Source: Tubiluchus corallicola
Taxonomy: Eukaryota > Priapulida > Priapulimorpha > Priapulimorphida > Tubiluchidae
Assembly: GCA_030141605.1 (NCBI GenBank)
Contig: JAQGDQ010000181.1
Span: 337,124 to 401,123 of the forward strand
Reading direction: 5' to 3'
Length of the DNA: 64,000 nt
Within the stretch, counting starts at the first letter, position 1; each line of letters starts with the position of its first letter. Made by a program: the position numbers and the translations under genes. This document shows positions 12,000-26,900 of the stretch, piece by piece. Under the pieces are notes generated by a model. The model ran no database searches, was not told the DNA's origin, and saw only the letters and a list, made by a program, of their open reading frames with translations.

Positions 12000-14900
12000 A
12001 TGGACGACTCTACAGTTTCAGAACATGACGAATATAAACGGATTTTGAACGGCATTGCGTCGGAATTAAGAGAAAATAATAGCTTACCCGTTATCCCAAC
12101 TACTAGTTATGTTACAGATGCAGAAGTTGAAGCTGAATGTCTGGAATGGGTGCTACTGTTCAACAGGGCTAGGAGCAAAAGCAAGTAAGTTTCAATTTCA
12201 GAATCTGAACCTAAACGTAATAGTGCATATGTGTGTGTCTGATTAATTCGTGCATTTTTCTATAACTTGGCGCAATACCCACTTTTTTAAGTTTTGAGTT
12301 TTAGCGTTTGAAACAACTTTGCCAGAGACCTTAGAGTTGTAACCAGGATCACAAATTGTAAGAGATGAATAACACAATATGCATATTTCAATGTACATGT
12401 ACTTTCTCACTGAGAGAACTAGCTGGGGTAGTGTGGCAGATAAAGTGTCTATAAGTAGTCTTCTTTTCAGTCGTGTAACTATTCAATTACAAGCGAGTCC
12501 TGACGTTACTTTATTTAACAACTCTGTAGCCAGTGACAATCTAATTTTTAATCTGAAAGAACTGCATAAACTGCAGACACGAGATTAACATTTTTAAAGC
12601 AGCAGTAGTTGCGCATATACTGGGATAAATTTAATTTTTCAAGTTTGCACGACTACTAATCAATTTTTTGTTTGGTTAGCAATTAACATTTTGTTGGTTA
12701 GCATTTACCATTGTGAATAATTTTTGTGAATGTATGATGACTACAAAAATACAGCGATTACAAGTAAAATGACAACAGTTGCTGTTTTGTTTTATTCTAA
12801 ACTCACCGAAGGTAATTAAGCGAAACTTGGTTATTTACTACCGTCTTTCGCTACCCTTTCTCCTGCACCCCCCACCCCTAACTCTTTCCTTTATGCTTAA
12901 TTTATCCTTTTTAATCAATAACTATAACAATAATAGTCTATTGTATACTGGTGTAAATAAGGAGATAAATAAAAATGTCTATTGTCTATGTCTATTACTC
13001 TAACTGTTTCACCTGGTTTTGACTTGCGCACCGCTTTGCTAATCATGGGCGTATGTTACAAATTCAACAATGCAGTCTGGCTTCTTTGTCAGCCTTACAG
13101 CATGCAGATGTATGCTGGACATTAAGTATTTTTTCAAGTTATTACAGCTCATGGAATTTTCACTAAATCCCACTGCAAGTACTGAGCTAAATTTTCCGGG
13201 CGTGCTTTTCGTTTTATCTCAGTAGACCTATTATGTGGAAATTGTGTTGTACAAGAAGCCACAGGTGACACTAAATTGTCTCATTTTCAGTTGTCTTATA
13301 ACTCATCAAATACCCACTGTTTACCATTCTAGTGATTTTTGCCAGTTTGTCTAGTACTTTGAAAATTGGCTAGTACTGGTTTCGCTAAAATCATGAAAAG
13401 GCACTACAGGCTGTGCTACAGTTGTTATGAGATTTTGCAAATGCCAGGCCTAGCTAAAAATCCGTTGAAAGTGACAGTTGGGTTACAAGTTAGAACTAAT
13501 CAACTAAATTGCATGTTGCATTAGTGCACCGGCCAACAAATAGCTCATTTTACAACAGAGGACGCACCATTATATATATATAGATAATTTGCATTCACCC
13601 ATTACCTTTTTGCCTGTACAGTTTGTTATTTGGGAGTTTTATTTTTTCCATCAGCATCATGCCATGGTGAAAATTAACAGGTTCTAATTCTAGCAATAAT
13701 TTTAAGTCAAAAGCAAAAGCATGATTTCACACGCCCAACTATACGTACAGCACTCACTCACTGCACATGGTCTCACACAACTAACAGTGTGTACAGCACC
13801 GCACATGCTGTAGTGATTTTTTATACCCAGCTGTACATACAATACACGCACACGCGCGCTCGCGCACTCACACACACACACACATCCTGTACATGATTTC
13901 ACATACCCAACTGTACGTATGCTGGATGCAGCACTCACATATTCTGGTGCCATAAGTTATTTGAGTTTGGCTGTCTTATTCTTTTCAGCTTTTAGTTGTA
14001 ATGCACCCATTCAGAATTACCAGCTCATTTTGAGCCAGTTGAAAGTAATGTAAAATGTTATTTAGTGCTGTGACTTGACAACAATAAAGCCACATGAAAA
14101 GACTGTAAGGAGAAAGCATGAAGATGGATTTACTGCATGTCTGGTTGCTGTGTGAGCGGTGATAGCACTTTCAGTGATAAGTATCTCATTGCATTACTAC
14201 ACTGATGCAGTGCACTATGCCTTGCAAGTTTTATATCTAAATATTTTCTTTTTTCAGAAGAATTCCCTCTCATTTTTGTTCTGCGCTGGCCCGAGCTACA
14301 GCTAGTCGAATTGTTAAATCTGATTTGACTGTTTATCTTGAGCAGAGATGTCAAGACGATGAAGTCCCACAGACGTGTAAGTTGCATTGCAGGTCTAAAA
14401 CTTTTTCTTTCTCTTGGTAGAAGTTTGTAAGCTTTTTTTAGTATTATTGTTAAATAAATTGTACCGTGTTTTACTAACCTGTGGCATGGATTCTGTAACA
14501 ATTTTGTATAGGTTCATGCCTATAAACAGACCTTAGTGGTCATTATCAAGGTCTGCTGCCGTCACAATATAATCAGCTGTTTATAATAATTCATACTGAT
14601 CTCTGATGAGATCCAAGTGCAACACTTTTATGGAACTCGCTTCTAATTGGTTAGAAACTGAAGATTTTACATATTTTGAGAACTTGACAGTTCCTGTTTT
14701 GACTGCATTAGTTTCAAAAACAGTTGTAGTCCAAAGAACAATCAAAAGGCAACGTCCAGTCTCTTATCTGATGTCACTTGACTCTCTTACAGATACAGCC
14801 TATAATTCATTTCGGTTGTATAGGGCATTTTATACTCATGATTTGAAGCTACATCTCCAACGACAAATTCTCGGCGATCTATTTATCATAGTCCTTTACT

Positions 14901-17900
14901 ACCAGGAGGAATGAGAGGGGGCGAAAAACCTCTCGTTTCTTTGCAAAATTCATACCTCATTTCTAGAGATTGAAAAGGTTGGATAGCCAATTCACTTGTG
15001 TGTGTAGCATGCATATTTGAATTTTTGAATTCCCGGGAGAGCCGTGGTTTCCCATAACAGGCGTTTTCCTGGACCCAACTCCCGATTTTTTCAAAATTTT
15101 GACGGAATACCGTGTAACAAAAACGTTCTAGCTATGCCTGGTGCGACTCTTGGAAGAAGATGTATTGCTCTTTGGAAAGAGGAGAAGAGAGCTACATGAC
15201 GATTTCTTTTCATCGTCTCTTTTAAGGATGCCTCCACCAGGAAGAACGGCTACAAGTTGATTGGAGGTTCCATTTCGGATGATTCTCGCTTTGTAAACTG
15301 CTAAAGCATTGCATTTTTTGACGTCATTTTATTGTAACTTTTTATTACCTATAACGTTGCTTCAGTAAATAAATGGCTTATTTGCATTAGGTAAATAAAT
15401 GAACATCATGTAGGATGTTCGTGCTATATTGAATATAAGTGCATTTTTACGTAAATTTTGCAGGCCCTTTTGCTAGCAGTCATATTAATTTTCATTACGT
15501 TCAGAGCCTGGAGAAACCTAAACATTTCAAAATACTCTTACTACTATAGACAAAGTGCATTAGCTCAGTGAACTCTCTCAAAGATGAGGCACGTTGACCA
15601 TTTTCCAAGGCATAATATTTCTTACTGTTAATTGGAAGTGGTGCTGACAAGCCACTGGCATAGCAGTGTCTAGTTTTTTGCTGGATCATTGCTGTGTTTA
15701 CCTGTCTTCGGGGCAGATTTCTTTTGTTTTAGAATTCTATCTGCTCATTGTCAGCAGCAGAAGTAACGGTGCATATGCTGATGATTTCTTCCTCTATAAT
15801 CTTCTTCTAATAGAAAGTTCTTTGCCAGCATATTGCAGTTTATTGCGAAACTGCATCACTAGCTGCCAAAACCTGGACTCTTTCAGTGCCTGGAGAGTTC
15901 CTGGCTTCCCTGGGAAAGTTCTGCCTGTGTTTGAAGCAGCTTCTTGCAGCTGAGCAGTACGTGACATTTCACGCTGGTATGTGCAGTCAAGCGGGCAAAG
16001 AAATGCCAGAACAGTTTCTGCTTTGTTGGCAAATTGCCAAAACTGGCAAAGTCAAGGTTTCGCCATTTGTGAAAACTTGTCACAGTGACGCCACTTTGGG
16101 GTCTTCTAGTGTTTAACAGAGTTACAAAAATCATATCAGCAGCGAACCTTTCATGCTTCAAATCATTTTTGGAAAATTTCTATTAGTACCTGGGAAAATA
16201 CTAACCTGGCAGTAGAAAAAAAATTGTATTATGTAGCAAAGCATATCATTTTGGAATAATAAGCTGTGCATGCTTATTATTATTGTTGTTGTAGTTGTTG
16301 TTGTTCTTCTTATTCTTATAATTATCATCATCATCATTATTATTGGAATCCTATTAATGGAATGTCACTTTTTGCATGTGTGTCAGCCATTTTTATTAAT
16401 ATGACCTTGAAAAACTGAAAGTCATATGCCATTTTATCTGCCAATCCATACAATATTTCAAATCAGATGATGTAGAAAATTGTACATACACTTGACATAA
16501 AGTCTGGGCATGAATGTTGATCTGGAACTTGCAATGTATATTTTTATATCTAAGAATGGTAAGACTAAGATATATGTGTATGATACAGGCAATGTGTGTA
16601 AAATGCCTAGTGATTTTATGGAATGCCAAAACAAACCAGGTAAAGTGTTTGAAGTAATTCCTTCTTCACTATTCCTAAACATTACATATAATGCAAAAGT
16701 ATGTTTTGGGAAAATGTGTATTTCTCAGATTTTGGATATATTCCTCTTAGGCATTTTATTGAATGTTATTTTGTTATGGGGAATGTTTGAAACGAGTCGT
16801 GTTCCAAAGTGTTTGCAAAGCTTTGCTGTAATACATTCATGCACTCATTGGCCTTTACTTGTGTTCAAGAATTTCCTCATGATGTCGTTCCTCTCCTGTG
16901 GTGACAATGTTGACAACTCTGAAGGCCAATTCTAGTTTAAAACATACTGTGACAAAAATGACATTTGTAAGTTGATAGACGGCACTGTTGACCTTGTCGA
17001 CTTTTTGCTGATCCGCACTTTTTTCTGCCTCTTCCGGTATCGTAATGCTGGATGGTCCAGGAAAAGCAGAACATTGCTGGCATTGTGAATGTTTTCAAAT
17101 GTTTGCCTTTGTTTCCGCTTTGTTTGAGCATGGGTTTCAACTTGACTTTGTAGTTGTGAAGAGGGCATCCTTGTGGTTGTGGGCCAGTTGTGAGCTCATG
17201 TAAGGGAATTTGACAAGGAAGCCTGGTCTCCTGCATTCTCTTGACATGTCCTGGCAGAATTTCATAGCGGTGGGCACCATACTGTGGCTGCTTGCTTTTT
17301 CAAATCAATGGTGGCGTTGCTCGTAATGTATTGATGCCTTTGCATCCAGAATGGAGCGAAACTTTTCCTGGTGTAGACGTGAAAATGTTTTGGTATCAAG
17401 ACGATATGGAGAATTGGCAACTATAAAGCAAAGTTAAGATGACGATTGCTTAACAGAGCGTGAGTTTCATCTCTGGAACTCATTTCGTAAATTTCCTCAA
17501 GGTTCTGTGAACATTCTAATTCGATCATTTCGTGCTCCATATCTTTTTCAGAAGTGCATTTGTTGGAGAGAAAGTTTGCTACATACAGAAGATGGCCTAT
17601 TTGGCTGGGTGGCATGTCACAGATGCCAAAATTGCATCCATTGTCAATAAAACAATTAGCTCCCTGACTTATTTGAATTGCTTGCTTAATTTAATGCATT
17701 GACAAAGTCTTTTTGTGCATTTTATGTAATGCCTAGGTAATGTATAATATGTCTAGGCAAAGTCAGAGTAAATGCAAACTAAGTTCATTTTACACTTTGC
17801 CAAAGCAACTTTACGCACAATATACAGATCCTAGTTATTATATAAAATGCCTGGGTAAATGTGTAAAAGTGATGCAGCAAAAACGTTTGTTCCGTACTTT

Positions 17901-20900
17901 TGTTATGTGAAAAGCCTAGGGATTTTATATAATGCCTAAACTTTGCACATTGCCTGTATCATATACACTACTACATCTCTATAACAAAATGGAATGCTTT
18001 ACAAAACCTATTTTGATGTCTTGGGACCATTTTGTTAGTTACCCTAGTCACCAGCGACTTAACATTGTGAGGCAGCGAAATAGTCTTATTGATAAGGCAC
18101 TGTATTGCGGAAGCTTCAGACCTAGCAGATTCACTCCTCTGCTTTCAGCTGTGTAAAAATACCCGCAGCTGTTTTCTGGAGCAAGAATATAATATTGCAC
18201 TAGGGTTTCATCAGTGTTCGGCATCCACTAATTGCAGGGCTTGCGGGGGTGGGTGAGCTGCAGTCATTGTCAACCCCTACGTATATTAAGGCAATAATAT
18301 CTTGCAATATTGTAAGATATTAAGCATTTCATATAGGCTAGTATAGGCTGCAGCCTAGGGCCCTTCAAGCCTTGGTAACATTTGGTAAAAAAATCTGTTT
18401 TTCCACTACGGCTGTGCTTAAATATTTGGTGTGCAATAAATTTAATAATGGTATTTCTTTAAGAATATTTTTATTGACAGAGAAAAGTTATTCTTCTTTA
18501 GTTAAAATTATAATAAGAATTATAATGGATTGATATACATACTTTGATAAGTAAAAGGCACCACGCAAACTTGCATTTGTCTGTTGCAAAATCTGTAAAT
18601 AATGCAAACATGCATTTGTCTGTTGCAAAATCTGTAAATAACTAAAGTCTATGAGAGCCCGCAGACTTATGCAACTAAAAGTTGAGTCAAAAAAGTTGCA
18701 AAGTGGGCTCAATCTGTTAGGTGTGTCATGGTTTTGGACGTGCAATTTTTAATTGCATAATCTTTATTCGAAAAACATTGGATAAGTATAAGAATTCAGT
18801 GTCTTGTGGAAAGGCACCATTTAAATATGAGTAAAAGTAAACAAATTAAGGAAGAGAACTCATTCTTACAGTCTTTGCTACAATCTTTTAGGAAATTCAG
18901 CGACAAATTTACAAGGCATTTCTACCACCCATTATTGATTTTTTGCTGCTACTGTTATCTACTGTTTTCTACTACTACTACTATTGTAAGACCCCCTTAC
19001 AATTATATTCCTGATCCGTCACTCAAACTCCCATGTTCCAGTGTCCCAAATGACAATCTAACTCACCTTAATAATTCACCTTCATGGTGAGTAAACCCTG
19101 ATTTCCATATCTTGCACCGATCTCTTGTCCACTGAGTATTTCCATCTCTCATCCGCATACCAAACTGGTATTAAAATAGGAGGTTCCTCGCATGGAGTTC
19201 TGCATCAAGTTTATGTTTTAAAACTATTTACATTATTTGCTCTCACTAATGATTCTGGTGACGAGTTCCACATTATTACTTCAGCTTGTGAAAACCTTTT
19301 TCAGTATTGACCCTATGCTTGAACAATTTAACACTATGCCCACGTGTAATGCTTCTATTGAGTGTAAAAAATTGGTTTGCGTTCATATCAGTATATCTCA
19401 CTTGCCTCAAAAAAAGAATACACACCTTCCCCTGGAGCATAAGAACTGTAATAACTATAAATTCGCAACTACAGCACTGGTTAAAATAATGTGAGAAATG
19501 TTAGTACATTAAAGATCCGTACGAAACTGTGATCCACAAATGCAATGCAGAAATAAAAGTTTGTGTAATCCTCCGCGACGAACTGTCTTTGATATGTAAA
19601 AGCTCCGCACGGATGTTCAATTGTCATTTGTGCAACTAAAAGAGTAAATAACTTGACCTTTTCACATGAGCTGGTATCACTAAACAACATTGGCATTTGT
19701 GTTTTGATACTTTTAATTGCATAAGCATTCCTTTTGATTCACTTTTTATGCACTTTTTGTTCTTAATGGATGCATGCTAATATATTATGGATGCTATCAT
19801 AGTTAGTTGACATTATGTATGGATTGATAATCATTTTGTAAATTACCTATGCAAGCTGATGTATTTAAAGTAACAAGATCAGCCTAGGAATCATAGTCAT
19901 TTTTGGGGTAATGTTTTTTTTCAACTTTATATCGAGATAGGTAATGTACAGCCCAAGTATTTCCAAACATTCATAAAAACTACAACGATCCAGGCGATTG
20001 TTGCTGAAACATTTACTCTTGTGAGCTCATATAAGTTAGTCCAAGGCTTAAAAATTGTCCTGTTATTAATTGCTGGCTATTTATTGCATAAGCCCTATAT
20101 TTTGAATGTATATTTCTCTTTTATATGAACTAGCAACGTGCAAGTCCGAATTGCATAGTGCTAATTACGTAATTAAAAATTGCATATCTGTTCTTCCAAT
20201 CTTGGTACTTCAATGAAAATGCATGTAGGTGTGGGGCCTTAGCCTGTAATCACTAATTAATCGCAGAAAGAAACTTTATTACTATTGAAGTGATTTTAGT
20301 GTCAGTTCATTATTCAGCGTTTTTACCTGTACAAGAAGCATGTACCAGCATATAGAATTTTGCATGTACCATTCGCTAAAACTTTACCAACTTTTTGGCT
20401 GATTGATGTTAAGAATTTCTATTGGTTGAAAGTATCCTTTAGCATCATTAGATCTACTATAAAGTTTGCTTGCAAGTGCCCGTAGATTCTTCCAAAATGT
20501 CTTCAGTTGCAGGACAATTCATTGGTGGTCCAGGTCAAGGCTTCATCCTTGGCCCCGCATCCTGCTGGGGGATCTTTCAGCGCTGAAATCCTCAAACTCC
20601 TTAGCTGAAATTTCATTGGGGGTTGCAAGCCACCTAGTAAATTTCCATTTATTTGTTTGGTAAGCTTTGGCATCGCTGTTAGTATAGCAAAAAATGAATA
20701 CATTTGCCATTATGAGAACTTGAAAAAGCAGTTTGTTAAATTTTTCATACCATCTGAGAATTATCATTTTTAACAAGAAAAACTTAATCACACAGTTTGA
20801 TAATATCTACATTAAAATGGTGGGTACCATTGGACATGGACATGATTGAAACTAAGTATGCTACATTACTACTTCACCTCTCCAATTCCCTAGAAGATAA

Positions 20901-23900
20901 CATTGCTCTGAAGCTCTTTTCCATATTGCTATTTGCTAATTCTGGTTTGTTTACCATAGTTGTGTAATTGTTTATTACCAAAAACAAGAATCTCTAATTA
21001 GCTGATAAATGCATTATGCTGTTAAAGATGCCTGTGGGGACATTATAACCATTTCCGCTGTTAGTTTGTTGGTTATGTAATTACAATAATGTCAGAATGT
21101 TCATTGGGTCTCCGAAATTAATTTGAAATATTGTTAATTGTTGTTTCAGTAATAAATGCAGAGAAGTTGGCGGCCATGACATTTGAGACGCTAACAGAAA
21201 TCTGTGATAGCTGGTCAACTGATTTGCCGAAAGTGGCGATCCTCCGTCCACGACTGGACATCTTCATGTGTGCAATAAAGAACACAAGGCGGAAGATGGA
21301 GGACAAGCACACAATACTGCCAGAGTTTAATAGTTTATTTGGGTTAGAGGTGAGAATAAAAGAAATACACTCATATCTCGGTTTGCTGGACCTCGCTTTT
21401 GTGGGTATTGGAAAATTCAGACAAAATCTCGTCCATTAAATGTCCCGCATAATACGGATACAGTACGGATACATTTTGCGAGCTGACTGCCAGTTGGCAG
21501 GCCGTCACTTTGTTTACCTTTGTACATCAGTGTATATCTCTGTGTGTAGAAATATAGAGACAATTATATGGAGTTATTTGAGTCAATTACCGATAGTTTT
21601 TATGTACTTTTGCATAAGAGAAATACTAGACATTTTTTAGACAATTAGCTGATTCATTCTACATTACCATGAGTCTAATACACGGGGCCTATTGTATTAG
21701 GTTAGTATCGGAAAATACGGACGATCGGCAAATTCGGACCGACGTCTCCCCACTTTTATTCATCAAACGGAAATATGAGTGTATTGTAAAAGAGATAAAA
21801 GTAAACATGATACAGGTAGTCGTCGCCACAAGACGACTTGGTCTCAAGTCAGACACATATTCATTGATGCACCCAAAGAAAATAAATACAATATTCTGAA
21901 GTTTGATAGTTTTGAGGTCAGGATAAATACAATACTGCCAAATTTGCTTATATTAAAGGTGAAAATTATAATTACCAACGTGTGAAATTTTTTGCACATC
22001 TTAAAGGAAGGCCGGACGATTGTTTAGATTCAATCTCATTTTAATTTACTGTCCAAAATATGCATTTCCTTGCCTGTAAAAGTTAGCAATTGTTTCTTAT
22101 ATTTGAATAATTAGCTTAGAAAGTTAATTAATGGTAACCGGACACAGCTATTGCTTACATCAGAAACTAACCACAGTTTGTGCAATGGCAGGCATCTTCA
22201 CTTGCGCATCAAGAACGTTTGGGTAAGTGTTACTGTTTAAACGCGTGATGTCACGAAAATGGGCTCTACGTCATATAACGTCTGAAACTAACACTGCAGT
22301 TCATGATCATTGTTATCACGGTACCACCTTTTATTTGTCGGCAACACGAATGTGGCAAAAAGGTGCCACTGCCAAACTTAGTAGATTCACTGAGCCGCGG
22401 GTAGCTTTAAAAGTTTAACAAAATTTGAGTATCATGTGTAATTATTATTTAATTTAAGCTTTGATTTAAAATAAGCTATTGTAGTTTTCAATATTTTAGA
22501 GCATTCTTTATTCTGAACTAATGTTTACACAATCATCCAGTTTTCCTTTAAAGTTGAAAATGATTTCCTGTCTGCTAAAGTGTGAAGGCCTGTCTTAAAG
22601 TCTTAAAGGTGAAAGTTACAGTTTGCTGATTTGTTTGGCTTACATATGAGGAAAACGCAATGCTGTAGAATTTAAATTTAATGTGGATGTGGAAATAAAC
22701 ATCGTATTCTAGAGCGTAACACGTTTAATGCGCGAAGCCGAGCAATAACTGTGCGATTAGCAGTCAAGTTAACAAATGCTGCGCTTGGTTAGTGACTGGA
22801 TGACTGACTCTCAGAAATGCTACTTTTGAATAGTTTTATCTGCCATACTGCCATGCAGAACTTGGGATGCTTGCATAAATTATGTGAATATTATTTAGAC
22901 ACTGCTTCCGGTTCAGTACCCCATTTTAGAAGACCATCCTTAGTAATTAGCCAGGATTTGGTCCTTCACAACCGTTTAGGAGTGAGCATTCTCTGCCAGA
23001 AAGCGAATTCAAATCGAATCGGCAATTTTCAAACTCACATAAAACTGAATTTAAAGATTTGGAATTCGAGTTCACTTTTAAAGATTTTCAAATAAATTTT
23101 CGAATCATTAGTAAAAAGCTTCTCACAAATACAATGCACATTATTTGATTTTATTCGGCAGTAAAAACGTTAATAGTTTGTTGAAAAACTTTGCACAATA
23201 ACTGCAGCAAAATTGTTCTGATTACATGATGTTTTAAATGTTTTGATGATAAAAAATGTATGTTGCTGAAGTGCTGAATTATTCAAATCTATAATTTTAG
23301 GTTTGAATCAAATTTGAACTAGAAAACTCGTACGAATTGAATTCAAACATTGGAATTCGAACATTCGATGCTCACTCCCTATTTAGCCGTAAAAAATAGA
23401 GCATGCGTTAATTGTTGGATTCTATCTCGCAATGAGCCAAGTAATATAGCGCTTAGAAATGTGTATAAATATAATACTGCAGATGTTTCTGACTCGAAGG
23501 CCTGATTTGAAACTTGCTTTTCATATCAACTTTTGAGTATGGTAGTCAACTTGAATATCCAGTCAAAGTTATTAACTTTTCGCTCAGCGCTGATTGCCTA
23601 TTGTATTACAGGGACAGCCGATCCAGTCGTTCTTTGGAGTCTATGACGGTCACAATGGAGTTGAAGCTGCCGAATATACGGCAATACATTTGCATCGTAA
23701 CATCATCCGACATAAGTCTTTCCCTGATGATATGCACACCGCTATTAGGGAAGGTTTTCTACAGACAGACGACGCATTCTGTGAGCGGGCACGCCGTGAG
23801 GTCAGCAAAGGAATTTATGTTTTATTGTTTTCAGTTTTGTAATAATGATACTACTACTAATAATAATAATGTATTTATGTATAAAATATCTTTCAATAAA

Positions 23901-26900
23901 AATTTTTCAAAGGCGCTGTACAATTAAAAATATTTAGGTAAAATACTAAAACACTATAATGTAATTAGACCTAATCTATAAATAGTAAAAATCTGCTAAA
24001 CATTTGCCACTTGTGCATTAAAATGCAGCGTAAAAAGATGATTTACTTTAGTTTAAAAGAACTTACGGGTAAATTAGTACAAGCGCTGATTTTAATTGGT
24101 AGCTTATTACAACACTTTGGCACAATGCTTGAAAATCTTAAATCAGCAAAGATTTTCTTTTTTTTAAAGGTACAAGAAGTTTTAATTCATTTGCTTTGTT
24201 AGCTATTACTTACTGCCTTGTCTAAAACTCTGCTGAAATCAACTTAACGTATGCATGAGCCAGATCATAAGACAATTTGATTTTGAAGCGTAAAGCAAAA
24301 AAAGTCTCTGAGCTTAATAAGACTCATCCTGGTGCCTACAGTTACCTGTTTCATATCAGTATTTCTGTATTTTTCTTGTCACAGTGTTTGAGGTTTTGGT
24401 CAAAAAAGCCTTTTTCCATTAAGAAACTGAAACAAAATTTGAAAATGGAAGGATTTATGTATAAATTACCAGTGATACTCTATGTTACTTGGCTTAATTT
24501 CTTGCGGTAGTCCCAAAGAAAAGCAGCTTTTCCAGTAAAGCATTTTTTTCTAATTAACCATACTTTCTTCATTTTACTGACAGCTTTTTGCCATTTTGGT
24601 TTGGTATTTTGCTACAATTATTTTGGAAATTAATTAATGTAATTAATTAATAAATTATATGTCATTATCATCATTAACTTGTTATTTCATAGACTGCAGT
24701 AGAATTTTTACTGTCTATCCACTGCCTGATATGATGCTAATTTGTTTTATAGTTTTCAAGTAATTATAGCAGTTGACCCTTTCAAAAATCTGCTGTAGGA
24801 CAACTGAATCTCCTTTGTTTTGGTGATATCTTAGATTTGTTTAGCATTTTTGATAAATTGTGTACAGTTAATCTGAATAGGCAAATGCTATTCTAACTAT
24901 TGTAGAAATTTGCGCATTTTAGGCTAACAAGAGCGGATCCACCGCCGTTATAGCGCTACTGCAAAATGACGTGCTACATGTAGCTTGGCTTGGCGACTCG
25001 CAACTTGTGATAGTTCGAAACGATTCGGCAATCTCAGTAACAAAACCTCACAAGCCTGATAATCCTGTGAGTTTATTATTATGACATTTTTCCTGTGCCA
25101 ACAGTAGTTGGTACATATGGTAGGATATTTAGTTGTGTCTGTTTGTCTGCATATTAAAACCAAAACAGATGAAGCTATAATCACCAAACTTGGTACAGGG
25201 ACGTGTCTGAGTAAGACCTAGTGATATGTTGTTTTTTTGGTTCAAAACCTCCAAGGTCAAGGTCACAAGGTTACAGTAAAGATTAGTTACAGTTGAAGCT
25301 TTCACTACCAAACTTGGCACAAGGATTGTTAAGCCATATAGATTAATTGCTTCTTGGTTGAAAAGGTCAGAGGTCTAAGCTGTAAGGTTACGAAATGCAA
25401 AAATAAATGTTTGCCCATGGTGTCTTTACTTGAGGGCATGGGTATACACCTCTACTGAGTATAGCTAAATGATTGTTGGAACTTCACATTTTTTCATAAA
25501 CCTTCATAAAATTGTTTGTGTGTGGTGGTTTTTCCACACGTAATAAAGGATATACAATGATTTAATATGTAGGCAGTTTAGAAAGTTACTTCAAATTATA
25601 AATTTCGAATTTGGTTTATGTTGGCTTCTATTCCTTCTTTTACTTATTATAAACTATAATGTAATAAACAATAACGGCTATAAATTTTACAATTGTGATG
25701 GCTAGATAAACATAGTTTACTGTCAGTCATTATTTTTCATTTACAGGAAGAGAAGCAGCGGATAGAGTCGCAAGGAGGATGTGTTGTTTGGCTGGGTACA
25801 TGGCGGGTGAATGGCATGTTGTCTATATCTCGAGCAATCGGTGATGCGAATCACAAGCCTCACATTAGCGGTGAACCGGGAATAGAGTCGCTGCATCTGG
25901 ACGGAACGGAAGATTACTTTGTACTGGCATGCGATGGTTTGTGGGATGTACTGGAACCGCAAGATTTGCCAAAACTTGTCAGGTACGTAAAATGCTTTTT
26001 TGAGCATCACTGTTTAGGTATTGTACTAGAAATGTGTGACTTGTCAAAATTTGTAAACCAGTCGGCGGACATCTGTTGTATTTTCGTGGTTGATTAACTG
26101 GATGAGAAACTGATTTGATTGTAGGTAGGCCTATGCCAGAACCACACGTTTGTGCTTCTATCCTATATATCTGTAAGTGCACATCAATAGCTTATGAGAA
26201 ACCATGTCGTGTAAGCGTCTGTTATTTTACTTTACCGCGATGACGACTGTATTTGTCATGGGATTTTTCTGGATTTCCAAAAAAAATCACTTGAAAATGG
26301 TAATGCAATTGATTTGCATCTGGAAAACATAGTCGATGATTGGAAATAAAGCCCAAATGAATTGCTTGAAAAATTACTATGGATTAAATTGTTTAATCAG
26401 CCTAATTACTACAGTGCTGGAAATTTTTGTGACTTATCAAAACTTATCAACTATATTGACTAATATAACAACGTAACTTGCATGAATTTTTTCAGTTCTT
26501 ACTGAGTAATTAAAACTAAAAATAAGTCGTATTGAATCCACATGATTTGTCAAAAACTTTTTTTTGGTGAATTTGGGAATGGCTCTTTTAAATTATTGAG
26601 GAAACTTAATTTTCGAATTTGTGAATATGTCAAAGTTTTACTGAAATCATGTCAGTGGGAAGTCACCTGCAAAAATTTTGTAAAGTGATTCAGAAAATGA
26701 AGCATGATTCCTCATCATTTGTCGGTTTACTCTGTCAAGAAAACTATTTTTGTTTAACCCTTTGAGCATTAGTACTAACTTTATTTACAATAACGTGACT
26801 GTATTAAGTTATTAATATTACCCGAGTTTTGACTTGATTTATCAAATTTGAATATTTTTCTGAACTTTAAGGGGCAGGTTTAAGGGGCTTTTTTCTCATT

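Larger units (their letters stand above)
14377..21149. other. Intron 2 of the phosphatase gene (6.8 kb)
   Basis: No exon was recognised. It contains a trinucleotide-rich microsatellite (16,270-16,345), the inverted-repeat element at 16,570-17,985, and a 39-bp direct duplication (18,572-18,650). The remaining open frames are short and lack family signatures. Confidence 0.6.

Noticed and set aside
16510-16935. 141-codon plus-strand frame as a gene
   Set aside because: It crosses the left arm of an inverted-repeat element, has no recognisable domain and shares its 5' part with the inverted copy near 17,950.
18806-19494. Cluster of 60-94-codon plus-strand frames
   Set aside because: They are overlapping chance frames in AT-rich intron sequence without domains or matched splice sites.
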